A DNA stretch of 64,000 nt from Streptomyces sp. A2-16 (GTDB lineage Bacteria; Actinomycetota; Actinomycetes; Streptomycetales; Streptomycetaceae), in contig NZ_CP063808.1 in NCBI RefSeq assembly GCF_018128905.1, positions 7,564,001-7,628,000 of the forward strand, in the 5' to 3' direction. The notes below the pieces were generated by a model. That model worked only from the letters and a program-made list of their open reading frames with translations, made no database searches and was not told the origin of the DNA. Shown in pieces: positions 50,694 through 59,782 of the stretch (position 1 is its first letter; each line of letters opens with the position of its first letter). Position numbers and translations under genes: made by a program.

Positions 50694-53396
50694 ATGACCG
50701 ACCCCAACGCCATCCAGCCGAGCGAGCTCGACCAGCTCCCCGACCGTGACCCCGAGGAGACCGCCGAATGGCAGGCCTCCCTGGACGCGGTCGCCAAGGC
50801 GGCCGGCCCGCACCGAGCCGCGTACCTGATGCGCCGCACGCTGGAGAGGGCGGAGGGCAACGGCATCGCGCTGCCGAAGCTCCTCGAGACGGACTACGTC
50901 AACACCATCCCCACCGCCGCCGAGCCGTCCGCGCCCGGTGACGAGGAGATGGAGCGGAAGATCACCGCGTGGAACCGCTGGAACGCGGCCGCGATGGTCA
51001 CGCGCGGCTCCAAATACGGCGTCGGCGGCCACATCGCCACCTTCGCCTCCGCGGCCTGGCTCTACGAGACCGGCTTCAACCACTTCTTCAAGGGCAAGGA
51101 GGCCGACGGGTCCGGCGACCAGCTCTACATCCAGGGCCACGCCTCCCCCGGCATCTACGCCCGCGCCTTCCTCGACGGCCGGCTCGACGAGTCCCAGCTG
51201 GACAACTTCCGCCGCGAGTCGGGCGGCAACGGCCTCCCGTCGTACCCGCACCCCCGCCGCCTGCCCTGGCTGTGGGAGTTCCCGACGGTGTCGATGGGCC
51301 TCGGCCCGCTCTCCGCGATCTACCAGGCGCGTTTCAACCGCTACCTGACCGCCCGCGGCATCAAGGACGTCTCGCAGTCCCACGTCTGGGCCTTCCTCGG
51401 CGACGGCGAGATGGACGAGCCGGAGTCCACGGCGGCACTCGCACTCGCGAGCCGCGAGGGCCTCGACAACCTGACCTTCGTCATCAACTGCAACCTCCAG
51501 CGCCTCGACGGCCCGGTCCGCGCGAACTTCAAGATCGTGCAGGAGCTGGAGGCCCAGTTCCGCGGCGCCGGCTGGAACGTCGTCAAGTCGCTGTGGGGCA
51601 ACGCCTGGGACGAGCTCTTCCAGCTCGACACCACGGGCGCGCTCGTACGGCGCCTGCGTGAGGTACCGGACGCGCAGGTCCAGACGTACCAGACGCGCGA
51701 CGCCGCCTACATCCGCCAGGACTTCTTCGGCAAGGACCCGGCGCTCGTCGAGATGGCGAAGCTGCTGTCCGACGACAAGATCCTCGAGTGCTTCCACCTC
51801 TCCCGCGGTGGCCACGAGGCGCGCAAGGTGTACGCCGCCTACAAGGCCGCCGTCGAGTTCAAGGGCGCGCCGACCGTGATCCTGGCCCAGACGGTCAAGG
51901 GCCACACCCTCGGCGAGGGCTTCGCGTCGAAGAACGCCAACCACCAGATGAAGAAGCTGTCGGTGGACGAGTTCAAGACAATGCGCGACCTGCTCGAACT
52001 GCCCATCTCGGACAGCCAGTTCGTCGACGGCGTGGTCCCCTACGGCCACCCGGGCGCCGACTCCCCCGAGGTGCGCTACCTCCAGGAGCGCCGCGCGGCC
52101 CTGGGCGGCCCGGCCCCGGCCCGCCGTGTCCACCCCGTGGCCCCGCTGCCCGCCCCCGCCGAGAAGGCGTTCGCCTCCTTCGACAAGGGCTCCGGCTCCC
52201 AGAACGTCGCGACCACGATGGCCTTCGTCCGGCTCATCAAGGACCTGGTCCGCGACAAGGAGACGGGCAAGCGCTGGGTGCCGATCGTCCCCGACGAGGC
52301 GCGCACCTTCGGTATGGAGTCGCTGTTCCCCTCTCTCGGGATCTACTCCCCCAAGGGCCAGACGTACGAGCCGGTCGACCGCGACCAGCTGATGTACTAC
52401 AAGGAGGCCCAGAACGGCCAGATCCTCAACGAGGGGATCACCGAGGCCGGTTCGATGGCCGACTTCATCGCCGCGTCCACCGCGTACGCGACGCACGGCG
52501 AGGCGATGATCCCGTTCTACATCTTCTACTCGATGTTCGGCTGGCAGCGCACGGCCGACCAGATGTGGCAGCTCGGCGACCAGCTGGGCCGCGGCTTCCT
52601 CGTCGGCGCCACGGCGGGCCGTACCACGCTGACGGGCGAGGGCCTGCAGCACGCCGACGGTCACTCGCCGGTCATCGCGGCGACCAACCCGGCGGCGCTG
52701 ACGTACGACCCGGCGTTCGCCTACGAGGTCGCGGCGATCGTCAAGGACGGTCTGCGCCGCATGTACGGCGAGGCGGCACCCGGCGAGGACCCGAACGTCT
52801 TCTACTACCTGACGGTCTACAACGAGCCGCTTCCGCAGCCCGCCAAGCCGTCCGCCCCCGCCGTCGACGAAGGCATCGTCAAGGGCCTGTACCGCTTCAA
52901 CACGGCCGAGTCGGCGGGCCTTTCGCCCGCCGCCAACGCCGCCCGCATCCAGCTGCTCGGCTCCGGCACGGCGATCCACTGGGTGCTGAAGGCACAGCGC
53001 ATGCTGGCCGAGGAGTGGGGCGTGGCGGCCGATGTGTGGTCCGCGACCTCCTGGACGGAACTGCGCCGTGACGCGCTGGAGGCCGACGCCGGCCTGCTGC
53101 GCGGCGAGGAGCGGGTCCCGTACGTCCGTCAGGCCCTGCACGGCGCCGAGGGCCCGGTGCTCGCGGTCTCCGACTACATGCGCCAGGTCCCCGACCAGAT
53201 CGCGCAGTGGGTCGAGCAGGACTGGTCCTCGCTGGGCGCGGACGGCTTCGGCCTCTCCGACACCCGCGAGGGCGCCCGCCGCCACTTCGGCGTCGACGCC
53301 GAGTCGGTCGTCGTCGCGGCCCTCGCCCAGCTGGCCCGCCGCGGCGAGGTCAAGGCGACTGCGGTGAAGGAAGCCCGGGAGAAGTACGGGCTGTAG
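50694..53396 (+). CDS. aceE: Pyruvate dehydrogenase E1 component, homodimeric
   Basis: A 900-residue thiamine diphosphate enzyme that decarboxylates pyruvate and acylates E2. The ThDP-binding motif is GDGEMDEPESTAAL through INCNLQRLDGPVR. Other typical parts are GHASPGIYARAFLDGRL near the N-terminus, FMRLIKDL-like segments and EGLQHADGHSPV. I placed the start at ATG 50694 with GAGGAAGG upstream. Actinobacteria use this AceE type with a shared E2/E3, here sucB and lpd a few kb upstream. A hairpin terminator follows. Confidence 0.97.
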   Translation: MTDPNAIQPSELDQLPDRDPEETAEWQASLDAVAKAAGPHRAAYLMRRTLERAEGNGIALPKLLETDYVNTIPTAAEPSAPGDEEMERKITAWNRWNAAAMVTRGSKYGVGGHIATFASAAWLYETGFNHFFKGKEADGSGDQLYIQGHASPGIYARAFLDGRLDESQLDNFRRESGGNGLPSYPHPRRLPWLWEFPTVSMGLGPLSAIYQARFNRYLTARGIKDVSQSHVWAFLGDGEMDEPESTAALALASREGLDNLTFVINCNLQRLDGPVRANFKIVQELEAQFRGAGWNVVKSLWGNAWDELFQLDTTGALVRRLREVPDAQVQTYQTRDAAYIRQDFFGKDPALVEMAKLLSDDKILECFHLSRGGHEARKVYAAYKAAVEFKGAPTVILAQTVKGHTLGEGFASKNANHQMKKLSVDEFKTMRDLLELPISDSQFVDGVVPYGHPGADSPEVRYLQERRAALGGPAPARRVHPVAPLPAPAEKAFASFDKGSGSQNVATTMAFVRLIKDLVRDKETGKRWVPIVPDEARTFGMESLFPSLGIYSPKGQTYEPVDRDQLMYYKEAQNGQILNEGITEAGSMADFIAASTAYATHGEAMIPFYIFYSMFGWQRTADQMWQLGDQLGRGFLVGATAGRTTLTGEGLQHADGHSPVIAATNPAALTYDPAFAYEVAAIVKDGLRRMYGEAAPGEDPNVFYYLTVYNEPLPQPAKPSAPAVDEGIVKGLYRFNTAESAGLSPAANAARIQLLGSGTAIHWVLKAQRMLAEEWGVAADVWSATSWTELRRDALEADAGLLRGEERVPYVRQALHGAEGPVLAVSDYMRQVPDQIAQWVEQDWSSLGADGFGLSDTREGARRHFGVDAESVVVAALAQLARRGEVKATAVKEAREKYGL

Positions 53397-53420
53397 GGAT
53401 CCGGGCTTCGATGCCTACGA

Positions 53421-53452
53421 CGAAGGGGTACGGCCGCCGCCGTGCCCCTTCG
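53421..53452 (+). terminator. Terminator after aceE
   Basis: A 13-bp stem with one G-T pair (arms 53421-53433 and 53440-53452) and a 6-base loop, 25 bases after the aceE stop. Confidence 0.75.
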
Positions 53453-53481
53453 CTGTCAGTGGGCCCCGGCATCATGGCCGT

Positions 53482-54456
53482 ATGCGTGCTGCCCGGCTCA
53501 TCAAGATGGTGCTGTTGCTCCAGTCCCGCCCCTCCATGACCGCCGCCGAGCTGGCGCGGGAGCTGGAGGTGTCGGAGCGGACCGTGACGCGGGACGCCCA
53601 GGCGCTGTCGGAGGCGGGGGTCCCGGTGTACGCCGACCGGGGGCGGGCCGGCGGTTACCGGCTGATCGGCGGGTACCGGACCCGGCTGACCGGGCTGGCG
53701 CGGAGCGAGGCCGAGGCGCTGTTCCTGTCCGGTGTGCCGGGGGCGCTGCGCGAGATGGGGCTGGAGGACGCGGCCTCCGCCGCCCGGCTGAAGGTGTCCG
53801 CCGCGCTGCTCCCCTCCCTCAGCGACGCCTCCCGTACGGCCGCACAGCGCTTCCATCTCGACGCGCCCAACTGGTTCGCCGAGCCGAAGTCCCCCGAGCT
53901 GCTGCCCGCCGTCGCGGACGCGGTGTGGGACGACCGCCGGATCAGCGCGCGGTACCGGAGCCGGGAGGCCGAGGTGGAGCGGGAGCTGGAGCCGTACGGC
54001 CTCGTCCTCAAGGCGGGCGTCTGGTACGTGTGCGCACGGGTCGCGCAGGGCGGCTCCTTCCGGGTGTACCGGATCGACCGGTTCACCTCGGTGGAGTCCG
54101 CCGCCGACCGCTTCGTACGGGACGAGGAGTTCGACCTGCCCGGCTTCTGGGAGGAACGGGCGGAGCAGTTCGCGCGGTCGATCCTGCGGGCCGAGGTGGT
54201 GGTACGGCTCTCCGGCGACGGGGTGCGCGGACTGCCGTACGCCGTCGATCCCGCCTCCGCGCGGGAGGCGCTGGCGGCGGCGGGCACCCCGGACGAGGAC
54301 GGGTGGCTGACGGTGACGCTCCCCGTGGAGTCCGAGAAGGTCGCCCACTCGCAGCTCAGGGGGCTCGGACCGGAGGTGGAGGTGCTGGCCCCGGAGAGCC
54401 TGCGGGTGCGTTTCGTCGAGGACGCGGCCCGGCTGGCCCGCCTGTACGGGACATAA
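53482..54456 (+). CDS. WYL-domain transcriptional regulator (YafY family)
   Basis: A 324-residue regulator. The N-terminal HTH_11 (about 3-55) has AAELARELEVSERTVTRDAQAL. A wing with RGRAGGYRLIGGYRTRLTGL follows. The WYL domain (about 140-215) has ISARYRSREAEVERELEPYGLVLKAGVWYVCARV and FRVYRIDRF. WYL proteins bind nucleic acids or small ligands and control DNA damage, defence or metabolic genes. The start ATG has no strong Shine-Dalgarno. It stands alone after aceE; no defence genes are near. Confidence 0.92.
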   Translation: MRAARLIKMVLLLQSRPSMTAAELARELEVSERTVTRDAQALSEAGVPVYADRGRAGGYRLIGGYRTRLTGLARSEAEALFLSGVPGALREMGLEDAASAARLKVSAALLPSLSDASRTAAQRFHLDAPNWFAEPKSPELLPAVADAVWDDRRISARYRSREAEVERELEPYGLVLKAGVWYVCARVAQGGSFRVYRIDRFTSVESAADRFVRDEEFDLPGFWEERAEQFARSILRAEVVVRLSGDGVRGLPYAVDPASAREALAAAGTPDEDGWLTVTLPVESEKVAHSQLRGLGPEVEVLAPESLRVRFVEDAARLARLYGT

Positions 54457-54512
54457 CAATCCGCCGCACTCCACGTGCGCCCCACCCCTCAAGGCCCGAT
54501 GCTGGACCCGTG

Positions 54513-55031
54513 ATGGACGAGACGGAGTTCTGGGAGCTGGTGGACGCCACCCGCGAGGCCGCCGACGGCGACCCCGAGGAGCAGGCCGACCTGCTCGTGG
54601 ACCGGCTCCTGGCGCTGGACCCGGAGATGGTCCTGGACTTCGCCCGTCACTTCGAGGCCCGCTACAACCGCGCGTACAGCTGGGATCTGTGGGGCGCCGC
54701 CTGGATCCTGCTGGACGGGGCGAGCGACGACGCCTTCGACTTCTTCCGGTGCTGGCTGATCGGCCAGGGCCGCGAGGTGTACGAGGGCGCGGTGCACGAC
54801 CCCGACTCGCTCGCCGACCTGCTCGCCGACTTCGACGAGGAGATCGACGGCGACGGCGAGGAACTGGGCTACGCGGCCGACGAGGCCTACGAGCAGCTCA
54901 CCGGTACCGTCGCTCCCGATCTGGGCATCCCGCCCGCGGCCTCCGAGCCGCTCGGCACGCCGGTCGACCTGGAGAGCGACCGGGCGCTGGCGGAGCGGTA
55001 CCCCAAGCTGTGGGAGCGGTTCAGGGGCTGA
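54513..55031 (+). CDS. DUF4240 domain protein
   Basis: A 172-residue acidic protein starting MDETEFWELVDATREAA. The segment FARHFEARYNRAYSWDLWGAAW and the FRCWLIGQGREVYEGAVHDP motif are typical of DUF4240, found in many actinobacteria and sometimes near toxin or polymorphic systems. Function is unknown. The ATG follows an upstream gene by 56 bases; the ribosome site is weak. The stop is inside a small GGGGC-TGA-GCCCC hairpin. Confidence 0.88.
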   Translation: MDETEFWELVDATREAADGDPEEQADLLVDRLLALDPEMVLDFARHFEARYNRAYSWDLWGAAWILLDGASDDAFDFFRCWLIGQGREVYEGAVHDPDSLADLLADFDEEIDGDGEELGYAADEAYEQLTGTVAPDLGIPPAASEPLGTPVDLESDRALAERYPKLWERFRG

Positions 55032-55047
55032 GCCCCCGTCACCGGCC

Positions 55048-55077
55048 GCCGTCTCACGCCGTCTCACGCCGTCTCTC
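55048..55077. repeat. Short direct repeat GCCGTCTCAC, three copies
   Basis: Three adjacent copies of the 10-base unit (the last one imperfect) lie in the 44-base gap between two convergent genes. The function is unknown. Confidence 0.6.
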
Positions 55078-55309
55078 AGACCGCCGCGTTCCGGCGGCGG
55101 GTCGTGTCCGTCGGGATGTACGCCTGCGTCTGGTCGGCCTTCACCGCGTGGTGCAGGGGGGCCGCGTTGGCCTGGTCGAGCGCGGACGCGGTGACCGCGG
55201 CCGGGCCGAGGATGACGGCCGCGACGGCGCAGACGACCGCCCAGGGGCCGCCGGGGGTCCGGAGCCGGCCACCGGTCTTCTCGGGGGTGTTCGTGTGACT
55301 GCTGTTCAT
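55076..55309 (-). CDS. Small single-pass membrane protein, 77 residues
   Basis: The protein begins MNSSHTNTPEKTGG, has one hydrophobic segment (WAVVCAVAAVILGPAAVTASAL, about 23-44) and a short outer tail that ends in TTRRRNAAV. GGAGG lies nine bases before the ATG, so translation is likely. The segment could also be a signal peptide with an Ala-x-Ala site after TASA. I recognise no family. It is divergent from the FemX-like gene. Confidence 0.7.
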   Translation of the reverse strand: MNSSHTNTPEKTGGRLRTPGGPWAVVCAVAAVILGPAAVTASALDQANAAPLHHAVKADQTQAYIPTDTTRRRNAAV

Positions 55310-55468
55310 TTCTTCCCCACCTCCAGTCAGTGCGTGTGCATGACGATAGGGCGGCTGTTTCGGCGTGGTCCTTGAGTCACCCACGAGAAACCTGTGAGAG
55401 CTCGGGCTCTTGACCCCTGCCGTGACTCCCGGCTTACCGTGGCCGCCCCGAACAGGAGCACCCCGCCC

Positions 55469-56596
55469 ATGACCAGCCCGTATGTGCGCGAGATCACGCG
55501 CGAGGAACATCTCGCCCACCTGCGGCTGCACCCCGACGCGAGCCATCTGCAGATCCCCGAGTGGGCCGACGTGAAGCCCGACTGGCTGGCCGAGAGCGTC
55601 GGCTGGTTCGAGGACGGGACGAGGATCGCGACGGCGCTCGTCCTGTACCGGCCGCTGCCCGGCACCCGGCGCTGTCTCGCCTATCTTCCCGACGGACCGA
55701 CGATCGACTGGCTCGGCCCGCGCCCGGAACGCCTGCTGGACCCCCTGGTCGCCCACCTGGAGAAACGCGGGGCGTTCTCGGTGCGGATCGGACCGCCCGT
55801 CGTCGTGCGGCACTGGGGCGCCGACACGGTGACGAAGGGGATTGCCGACCCCGGCGTCCGGCATGTGCGGGACCTGCCCGCGGCCGGTGTCGACGGGTTC
55901 GCGCTGGACGCCGGGGAGCGGCTGCGGGGGCTCGGGTGGCGGCGGTGCGCGGCGGACGAGGACAGCGGCTTCGGCCTCGGGCAGCCGCGGTACGGCTGTC
56001 AGATCCCGCTGGCGGGCCGCTCGGTGGACGAGTTGCGCGAAGCCCTCGCGCCGCACTTCGAGCAGTCGCTGCGCACGGCCGAGTCGGCGGGTGTGCGGGT
56101 CTCCTGGGGTACGGCGGCCGACCTGCCCGACTTCTACCGCCTCTACACCGCGACCGCCGCCCGGGACGGTTTCCGGGCCCGTCCCGCGGCCTACTTCCGG
56201 CACATGTGGGAGGCCCTGAACGCCGAGGACTCGGACCGGCTCCGGCTCTATCTCGCCGAGTACGACGGCGAGGTGCTCTCCGCCGCGCTGATGATCAACG
56301 TCGGCTCCCGGGTCTGGCACTCCTACGCCGCGTCCGGTCGCCGGGGGCGGGAGGTGCGGCCCAGCAGCGCGCTGCTGTGGCGGATGCTGTGCGATGCGCG
56401 GGCCGCCGGTGCCGAGACGTACGACCTGCGGTCCGTGACCCCCGCGCTCGGCGAGGGCCGGCTGCTGGGCCGGCTCCGTTTCAAGACGGGGGCGGGGGGC
56501 CGGGTCGTGGAGTACCTGGGTGAGTGGGAACGGCCGGTGGGGCTCCAGGGCAGGGTGTTGCAGCGGGCGCTGGCGGTGTATCTCGGGCGCAGGTGA
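55469..56596 (+). CDS. FemAB/FemX-like peptidoglycan bridge aminoacyltransferase
   Basis: A 375-residue protein with two GNAT-like folds. Typical segments are SHLQIPEWADVKPDW near the N-terminus, PDGPTIDW, GCQIPLAG, YRLYTATAARDGF, RLYLAEYDGEVLSAALMI and YDLRSVTPAL. Fem enzymes use glycyl-tRNA to build the interpeptide bridge on lipid II. Streptomyces has LL-DAP with a single Gly bridge, which this enzyme could add. I used the ATG at 55469 with AGGAG 13 bases upstream. The next gene downstream is a cell-wall amidase on the other strand. Confidence 0.9.
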   Translation: MTSPYVREITREEHLAHLRLHPDASHLQIPEWADVKPDWLAESVGWFEDGTRIATALVLYRPLPGTRRCLAYLPDGPTIDWLGPRPERLLDPLVAHLEKRGAFSVRIGPPVVVRHWGADTVTKGIADPGVRHVRDLPAAGVDGFALDAGERLRGLGWRRCAADEDSGFGLGQPRYGCQIPLAGRSVDELREALAPHFEQSLRTAESAGVRVSWGTAADLPDFYRLYTATAARDGFRARPAAYFRHMWEALNAEDSDRLRLYLAEYDGEVLSAALMINVGSRVWHSYAASGRRGREVRPSSALLWRMLCDARAAGAETYDLRSVTPALGEGRLLGRLRFKTGAGGRVVEYLGEWERPVGLQGRVLQRALAVYLGRR

Positions 56597-56617
56597 CCGG
56601 GTGCGGCGCTCGGGGGA

Positions 56618-58231
56618 TCACGTCCTGCCCTGGAGTCGGGCCGCGCGCTCCCTGATCGCCGGCAGCAGGGCGTCCAGGGCGGCGCCGGGGCACGTCGTCA
56701 TGTAGGCGTCGCCGTGGGCCGCGAGGGCGGGCAGCGAGGCGGTGGTGCCGGAGCGGTAGCGGCTGAGGCTGTTGCTGGAGGTGAGGCGGACGGTGCCGCG
56801 CGGGTCGACGTGGGCGAGGCCGAGTTTCCAGGCGGCCAGGGCGGCGATCGCGTCGGTCATCGCGCGCGGGACGGGGGAGCCGGCGGTGAAGGTGCCGAGG
56901 GCGGCGATGCCCGCGGTGCGGTGGTTGAAGCCGAGGGTGTGGGCGCCGGTGACGGGACGGCCGACGCCGCCCGCACGGCCCTCGTAGATGGTGCCGCAGC
57001 GGTCGACGAGGAAGTTGTAGCCGATGTCGTCCCAGTTCCGGGCGCCGGTCTGGCCTGCGGCGAGGTAGCGGATGATGCGGGGCGCGTCGGAGCAGGCGTA
57101 GTCGTTGGGCGAGTCGGTGTGGTGCACGAAGACCGCGATCACCTTGTCGTCGTAGTGCGGGGGCGGCGGGGTGCGGGCGGCGGTGTTCGCCTCACCACCA
57201 CCGCGGGCCCACACCGACCGCGGCACGATGTGCGGCCTGGCCGCGACATGCGTCACCACCCTGTGCGGGGTCACCACGGCCCCCCGCACGGGCCGCCCGG
57301 CCACGTCCTCGATCCCGACGACACAGATCACGATCACGAGCAGGACCACGAGGCCGGGGAGAAGGACGAGGAGGGCGAGGAGGGGGCGGGGGATGCGGGG
57401 GATGCGGGATGCCGGGGGGCGGGGGGTCGGGGGGCGGGGGGTCGGGGGGCTGGGGGGTTGGAGGGCGGCGGGGGGTGAGGGGACGTCCGGGGGTTGGGGG
57501 ACGTCCGGGGGTTGGGGGACGTCCGGGGGTTGGGGTGTTCCGGTGGCCTCCCCCGAGGCGACGGACCCGGCAGCGGCCTGCCCCCGGGGATCTGCGGGCC
57601 TGACGGACGCCGAGGACGGGCCGGAGTCCTCTGACCCTGGGGACGCTGCGGGGTCCACGGCAGGAGACCGGCCCGGGGCGGCAGCGGACGGGCTCGTGAC
57701 GGGGGTCGGGGTGGCCGGTGCCCCGGCGGTGCCGGTAGGCGGCGCCGATCCGCCCGGGGCCAGGGGGCCGCCGGAGCCCGACGAGTGGATGCCGGACGGT
57801 TCACCCGACGTCACGAGGGGCGGACCTGCCTGCTCACCAGGACCGACGGGCCGGGCGGACGACGGGGACCGACCCGGCGCCGCGGCCGACGGGCTCGTGG
57901 CGGGCAGGGCGTCCGACGTCGTCGCGGGGGTCGGGGTGGCCGTTGCCCCGGCGGGGCCTGTGGGCGGCGCAGATCGGTCCCCGCCGGAGTCCGACGAGCG
58001 GATGCCGGGCGGTTCACCCGAGGTCGCGGGGGTCGGGGCCGCCTGCTCGCCAGGGCCGACGGGCCGGGCGGGCGACGCGCCTTGCGAGGTTGTCGCGGGC
58101 GTGGGCGGCAGGGTGGAGCGGTGGCGGTTGGCCGGGGGCAGGGCTTTGAGGATCGCGAGCCGTATTCGGCCCGCGTGGCGTATTCGGGGCGCCCGCCGTC
58201 TTCGCGGTCCCCGCGATCTTCGGACACGCAT
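56618..58231 (-). CDS. PGRP-type N-acetylmuramoyl-L-alanine amidase with long disordered N-terminus
   Basis: A 537-residue protein. About 1-285 is a basic start followed by Pro/Ser/Gly/Thr-rich repeats. A strong helix (PLLALLVLLPGLVVLLVIVICVV, about 287-310) follows, then an outer PGRP/amidase_2 domain (about 350-537). The zinc ligands are present: HH in AVFVHHTDSPN, His in LAAHGDAYM and Cys in TTCPG. It should cut the amide between muramic acid and the stem peptide. The start at 58231 is a best guess; the ribosome site is weak. Its large cytoplasmic disordered part is unusual for the family. Confidence 0.8.
   Translation of the reverse strand: MRVRRSRGPRRRRAPRIRHAGRIRLAILKALPPANRHRSTLPPTPATTSQGASPARPVGPGEQAAPTPATSGEPPGIRSSDSGGDRSAPPTGPAGATATPTPATTSDALPATSPSAAAPGRSPSSARPVGPGEQAGPPLVTSGEPSGIHSSGSGGPLAPGGSAPPTGTAGAPATPTPVTSPSAAAPGRSPAVDPAASPGSEDSGPSSASVRPADPRGQAAAGSVASGEATGTPQPPDVPQPPDVPQPPDVPSPPAALQPPSPPTPRPPTPRPPASRIPRIPRPLLALLVLLPGLVVLLVIVICVVGIEDVAGRPVRGAVVTPHRVVTHVAARPHIVPRSVWARGGGEANTAARTPPPPHYDDKVIAVFVHHTDSPNDYACSDAPRIIRYLAAGQTGARNWDDIGYNFLVDRCGTIYEGRAGGVGRPVTGAHTLGFNHRTAGIAALGTFTAGSPVPRAMTDAIAALAAWKLGLAHVDPRGTVRLTSSNSLSRYRSGTTASLPALAAHGDAYMTTCPGAALDALLPAIRERAARLQGRT
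57482..57535 (-). repeat. 18-bp coding tandem repeat (three copies)
   Basis: Three perfect or near-perfect copies of an 18-base unit, starting at 57482, 57500 and 57518. On the minus strand they encode PQPPDV three times in the linker before the amidase helix. Confidence 0.9.
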
Positions 58232-58422
58232 GGTTCCACTCTCGGCCGGATCCGCTCCGTCCGCGATGTGTGCTGTGCCACCCGGTGGAACCATCGTCCG
58301 CATCCACGACGTTTTTCCAGGTGCACGCACGCGTGGCCGGTAACCGGTGCCACGCGCGCGCGTAGCTGATCACTGGACGCCTCGCCTGCGTACTGAAGGT
58401 TCCGAGAGAGAAGGGCGGCTCC

Positions 58423-59607
58423 GTGGACGTGCTCGACATCCTGCTGTTGCTGGTGATCGCCGCCTATGCGGCCTCCGGCTACCGGCGTGGCCTGCTGGCC
58501 GGCTGTGTCTCGTTCGCCGGCTTCGTGGGCGGCGCCGTCGTGGGCGTGTGGGTGCTGCCGTGGATGATGGACCTGGTGACCCCGGGCAGCACGGCCGCGA
58601 CCGTGACCGCGGTGCTGACCGTGCTGGTCCCGGCCGCCGTGGGCCACGAGCTGGCGGGGCGCCTGGCGCTGAGACTGCGCAGGGAACTGGACGAGGGACC
58701 GCTGAGAGTCGCCGACGGCGTCGGCGGGGCCGCCGCCAACTCCGTGGCCGTGCTCGTCGTCGCGTGGGTCGCCGCGAGCGTCCTGGGCGCGTCCTCGTCC
58801 CCGCTGGTCACCACGGCCATCCGGGACTCCGCCCTGCTCGGTGCCGTCCAGGACTCCATGCCGGAGACCACGCCGTCCTGGTTCTCCCGGGCCACCTCCG
58901 CGCTCACCGAGGCGGGCTTCCCTCAGGTGTTCAACCCGTTCGAGAACGAGTCCACGGCGGAGGTCGCCAAGCCCACCGGCGACAGCGTCACCGCGGCCGC
59001 CACCAACGCCGCCAAGCTCAGCACCGTCAAGATCGAGGGCGCCTCCGGCACCCAGGGCCGCGAGGGCAGCGGCTTCGTGTACGCGCCGCAGCACGTCATG
59101 ACCAACGCCCACGTGGTGGCCGGCATCGACGAGCCGAGCGTCCGGATCGGCGGGGTCGGGCAGCCGTACGAGGCACGGGTGGTGCTGTTCGATCCGAACC
59201 GGGACGTGGCCGTGCTGTACGTCCCGGACCTCCGGGCCCCGGTGCTGCGCTTCGACGACGGCGCCTCGCGGGGCGACTCCGCGGTGGTCGCGGGCTATCC
59301 GCAGGACGGCGACCTGAACCTCCAGGCGGCCACCGTGGCGGGCCGGGTGAAGGCGACCGGGCAGAACATCTACAGCGACGCCACGGTCACCCGCGAGATC
59401 TACTCGATCCGCTCGACCGTGCGCCCCGGCAACTCCGGCGGCCCGCTGCTGACCACCTCCGGCAAGGTCTACGGCGTGGTGTTCGCCCGCTCCACCTCCG
59501 ACGACGAGACGGGCTACGTCCTGACCGCCGACGAGGTCGCAGGCGACGCCCAGAAGGCGGCGGACGCCACCTCACCGGTGGACACGGGCGAGCTGGTCAC
59601 GTCGTAA
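58423..59607 (+). CDS. MarP-like membrane serine protease
   Basis: A 394-residue protein. Four N-terminal helices form a CvpA-like module (residues 1-125). A chymotrypsin-like protease follows (about 195-385) with triad His230 (TNAHVV), Asp261 (RDVAVL) and Ser338 (GNSGGP). This is the plan of MarP of Mycobacterium tuberculosis, which acts in acid and oxidative stress by processing a cell-wall hydrolase. Unlike MarP, the protease part has no disulfide Cys. It is divergent from the amidase gene, so it could process that amidase. The start is GTG 58423. Confidence 0.9.
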   Translation: MDVLDILLLLVIAAYAASGYRRGLLAGCVSFAGFVGGAVVGVWVLPWMMDLVTPGSTAATVTAVLTVLVPAAVGHELAGRLALRLRRELDEGPLRVADGVGGAAANSVAVLVVAWVAASVLGASSSPLVTTAIRDSALLGAVQDSMPETTPSWFSRATSALTEAGFPQVFNPFENESTAEVAKPTGDSVTAAATNAAKLSTVKIEGASGTQGREGSGFVYAPQHVMTNAHVVAGIDEPSVRIGGVGQPYEARVVLFDPNRDVAVLYVPDLRAPVLRFDDGASRGDSAVVAGYPQDGDLNLQAATVAGRVKATGQNIYSDATVTREIYSIRSTVRPGNSGGPLLTTSGKVYGVVFARSTSDDETGYVLTADEVAGDAQKAADATSPVDTGELVTS

Positions 59608-59665
59608 CGCGGTCGCCTCGCGGATGATGGGGGCCACGGTTCCGCATGGCACCCCGGAGGCTCCC

Positions 59666-59782
59666 GTGCCCGTGTTCTTCCTGATCTCGCTGCTCGTGGC
59701 GGGGGTCGCGCTCTACCTGGTGGTGCGCAGACGCCGTACGACCGCCGCGGCCGACCAGGTCCTCAGAGACGGCGCCCCATGA
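59666..59782 (+). CDS. Small single-pass membrane protein, 38 residues
   Basis: The frame GTG CCC GTG TTC encodes a helix (FFLISLLVAGVALYLVV) followed by RRRRTTAAADQVLRDGAP. GGAGG lies five bases before the GTG. It follows the protease gene by 58 bases and overlaps the convergent acetyltransferase gene by 20 bases. Such small proteins often escape annotation; a role as partner of the protease is possible but unproven. Confidence 0.6.
   Translation: MPVFFLISLLVAGVALYLVVRRRRTTAAADQVLRDGAP

Noticed and set aside
50547..53285. Open frame of 912 codons on the minus strand
   Set aside because: Antisense to aceE; no domain and wrong codon-position bias.
53482..54456. WYL regulator as a marker of a phage-defence island
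   Set aside because: Neighbours are aceE, a DUF4240 protein and cell-wall genes; no nuclease, helicase or toxin genes are present.
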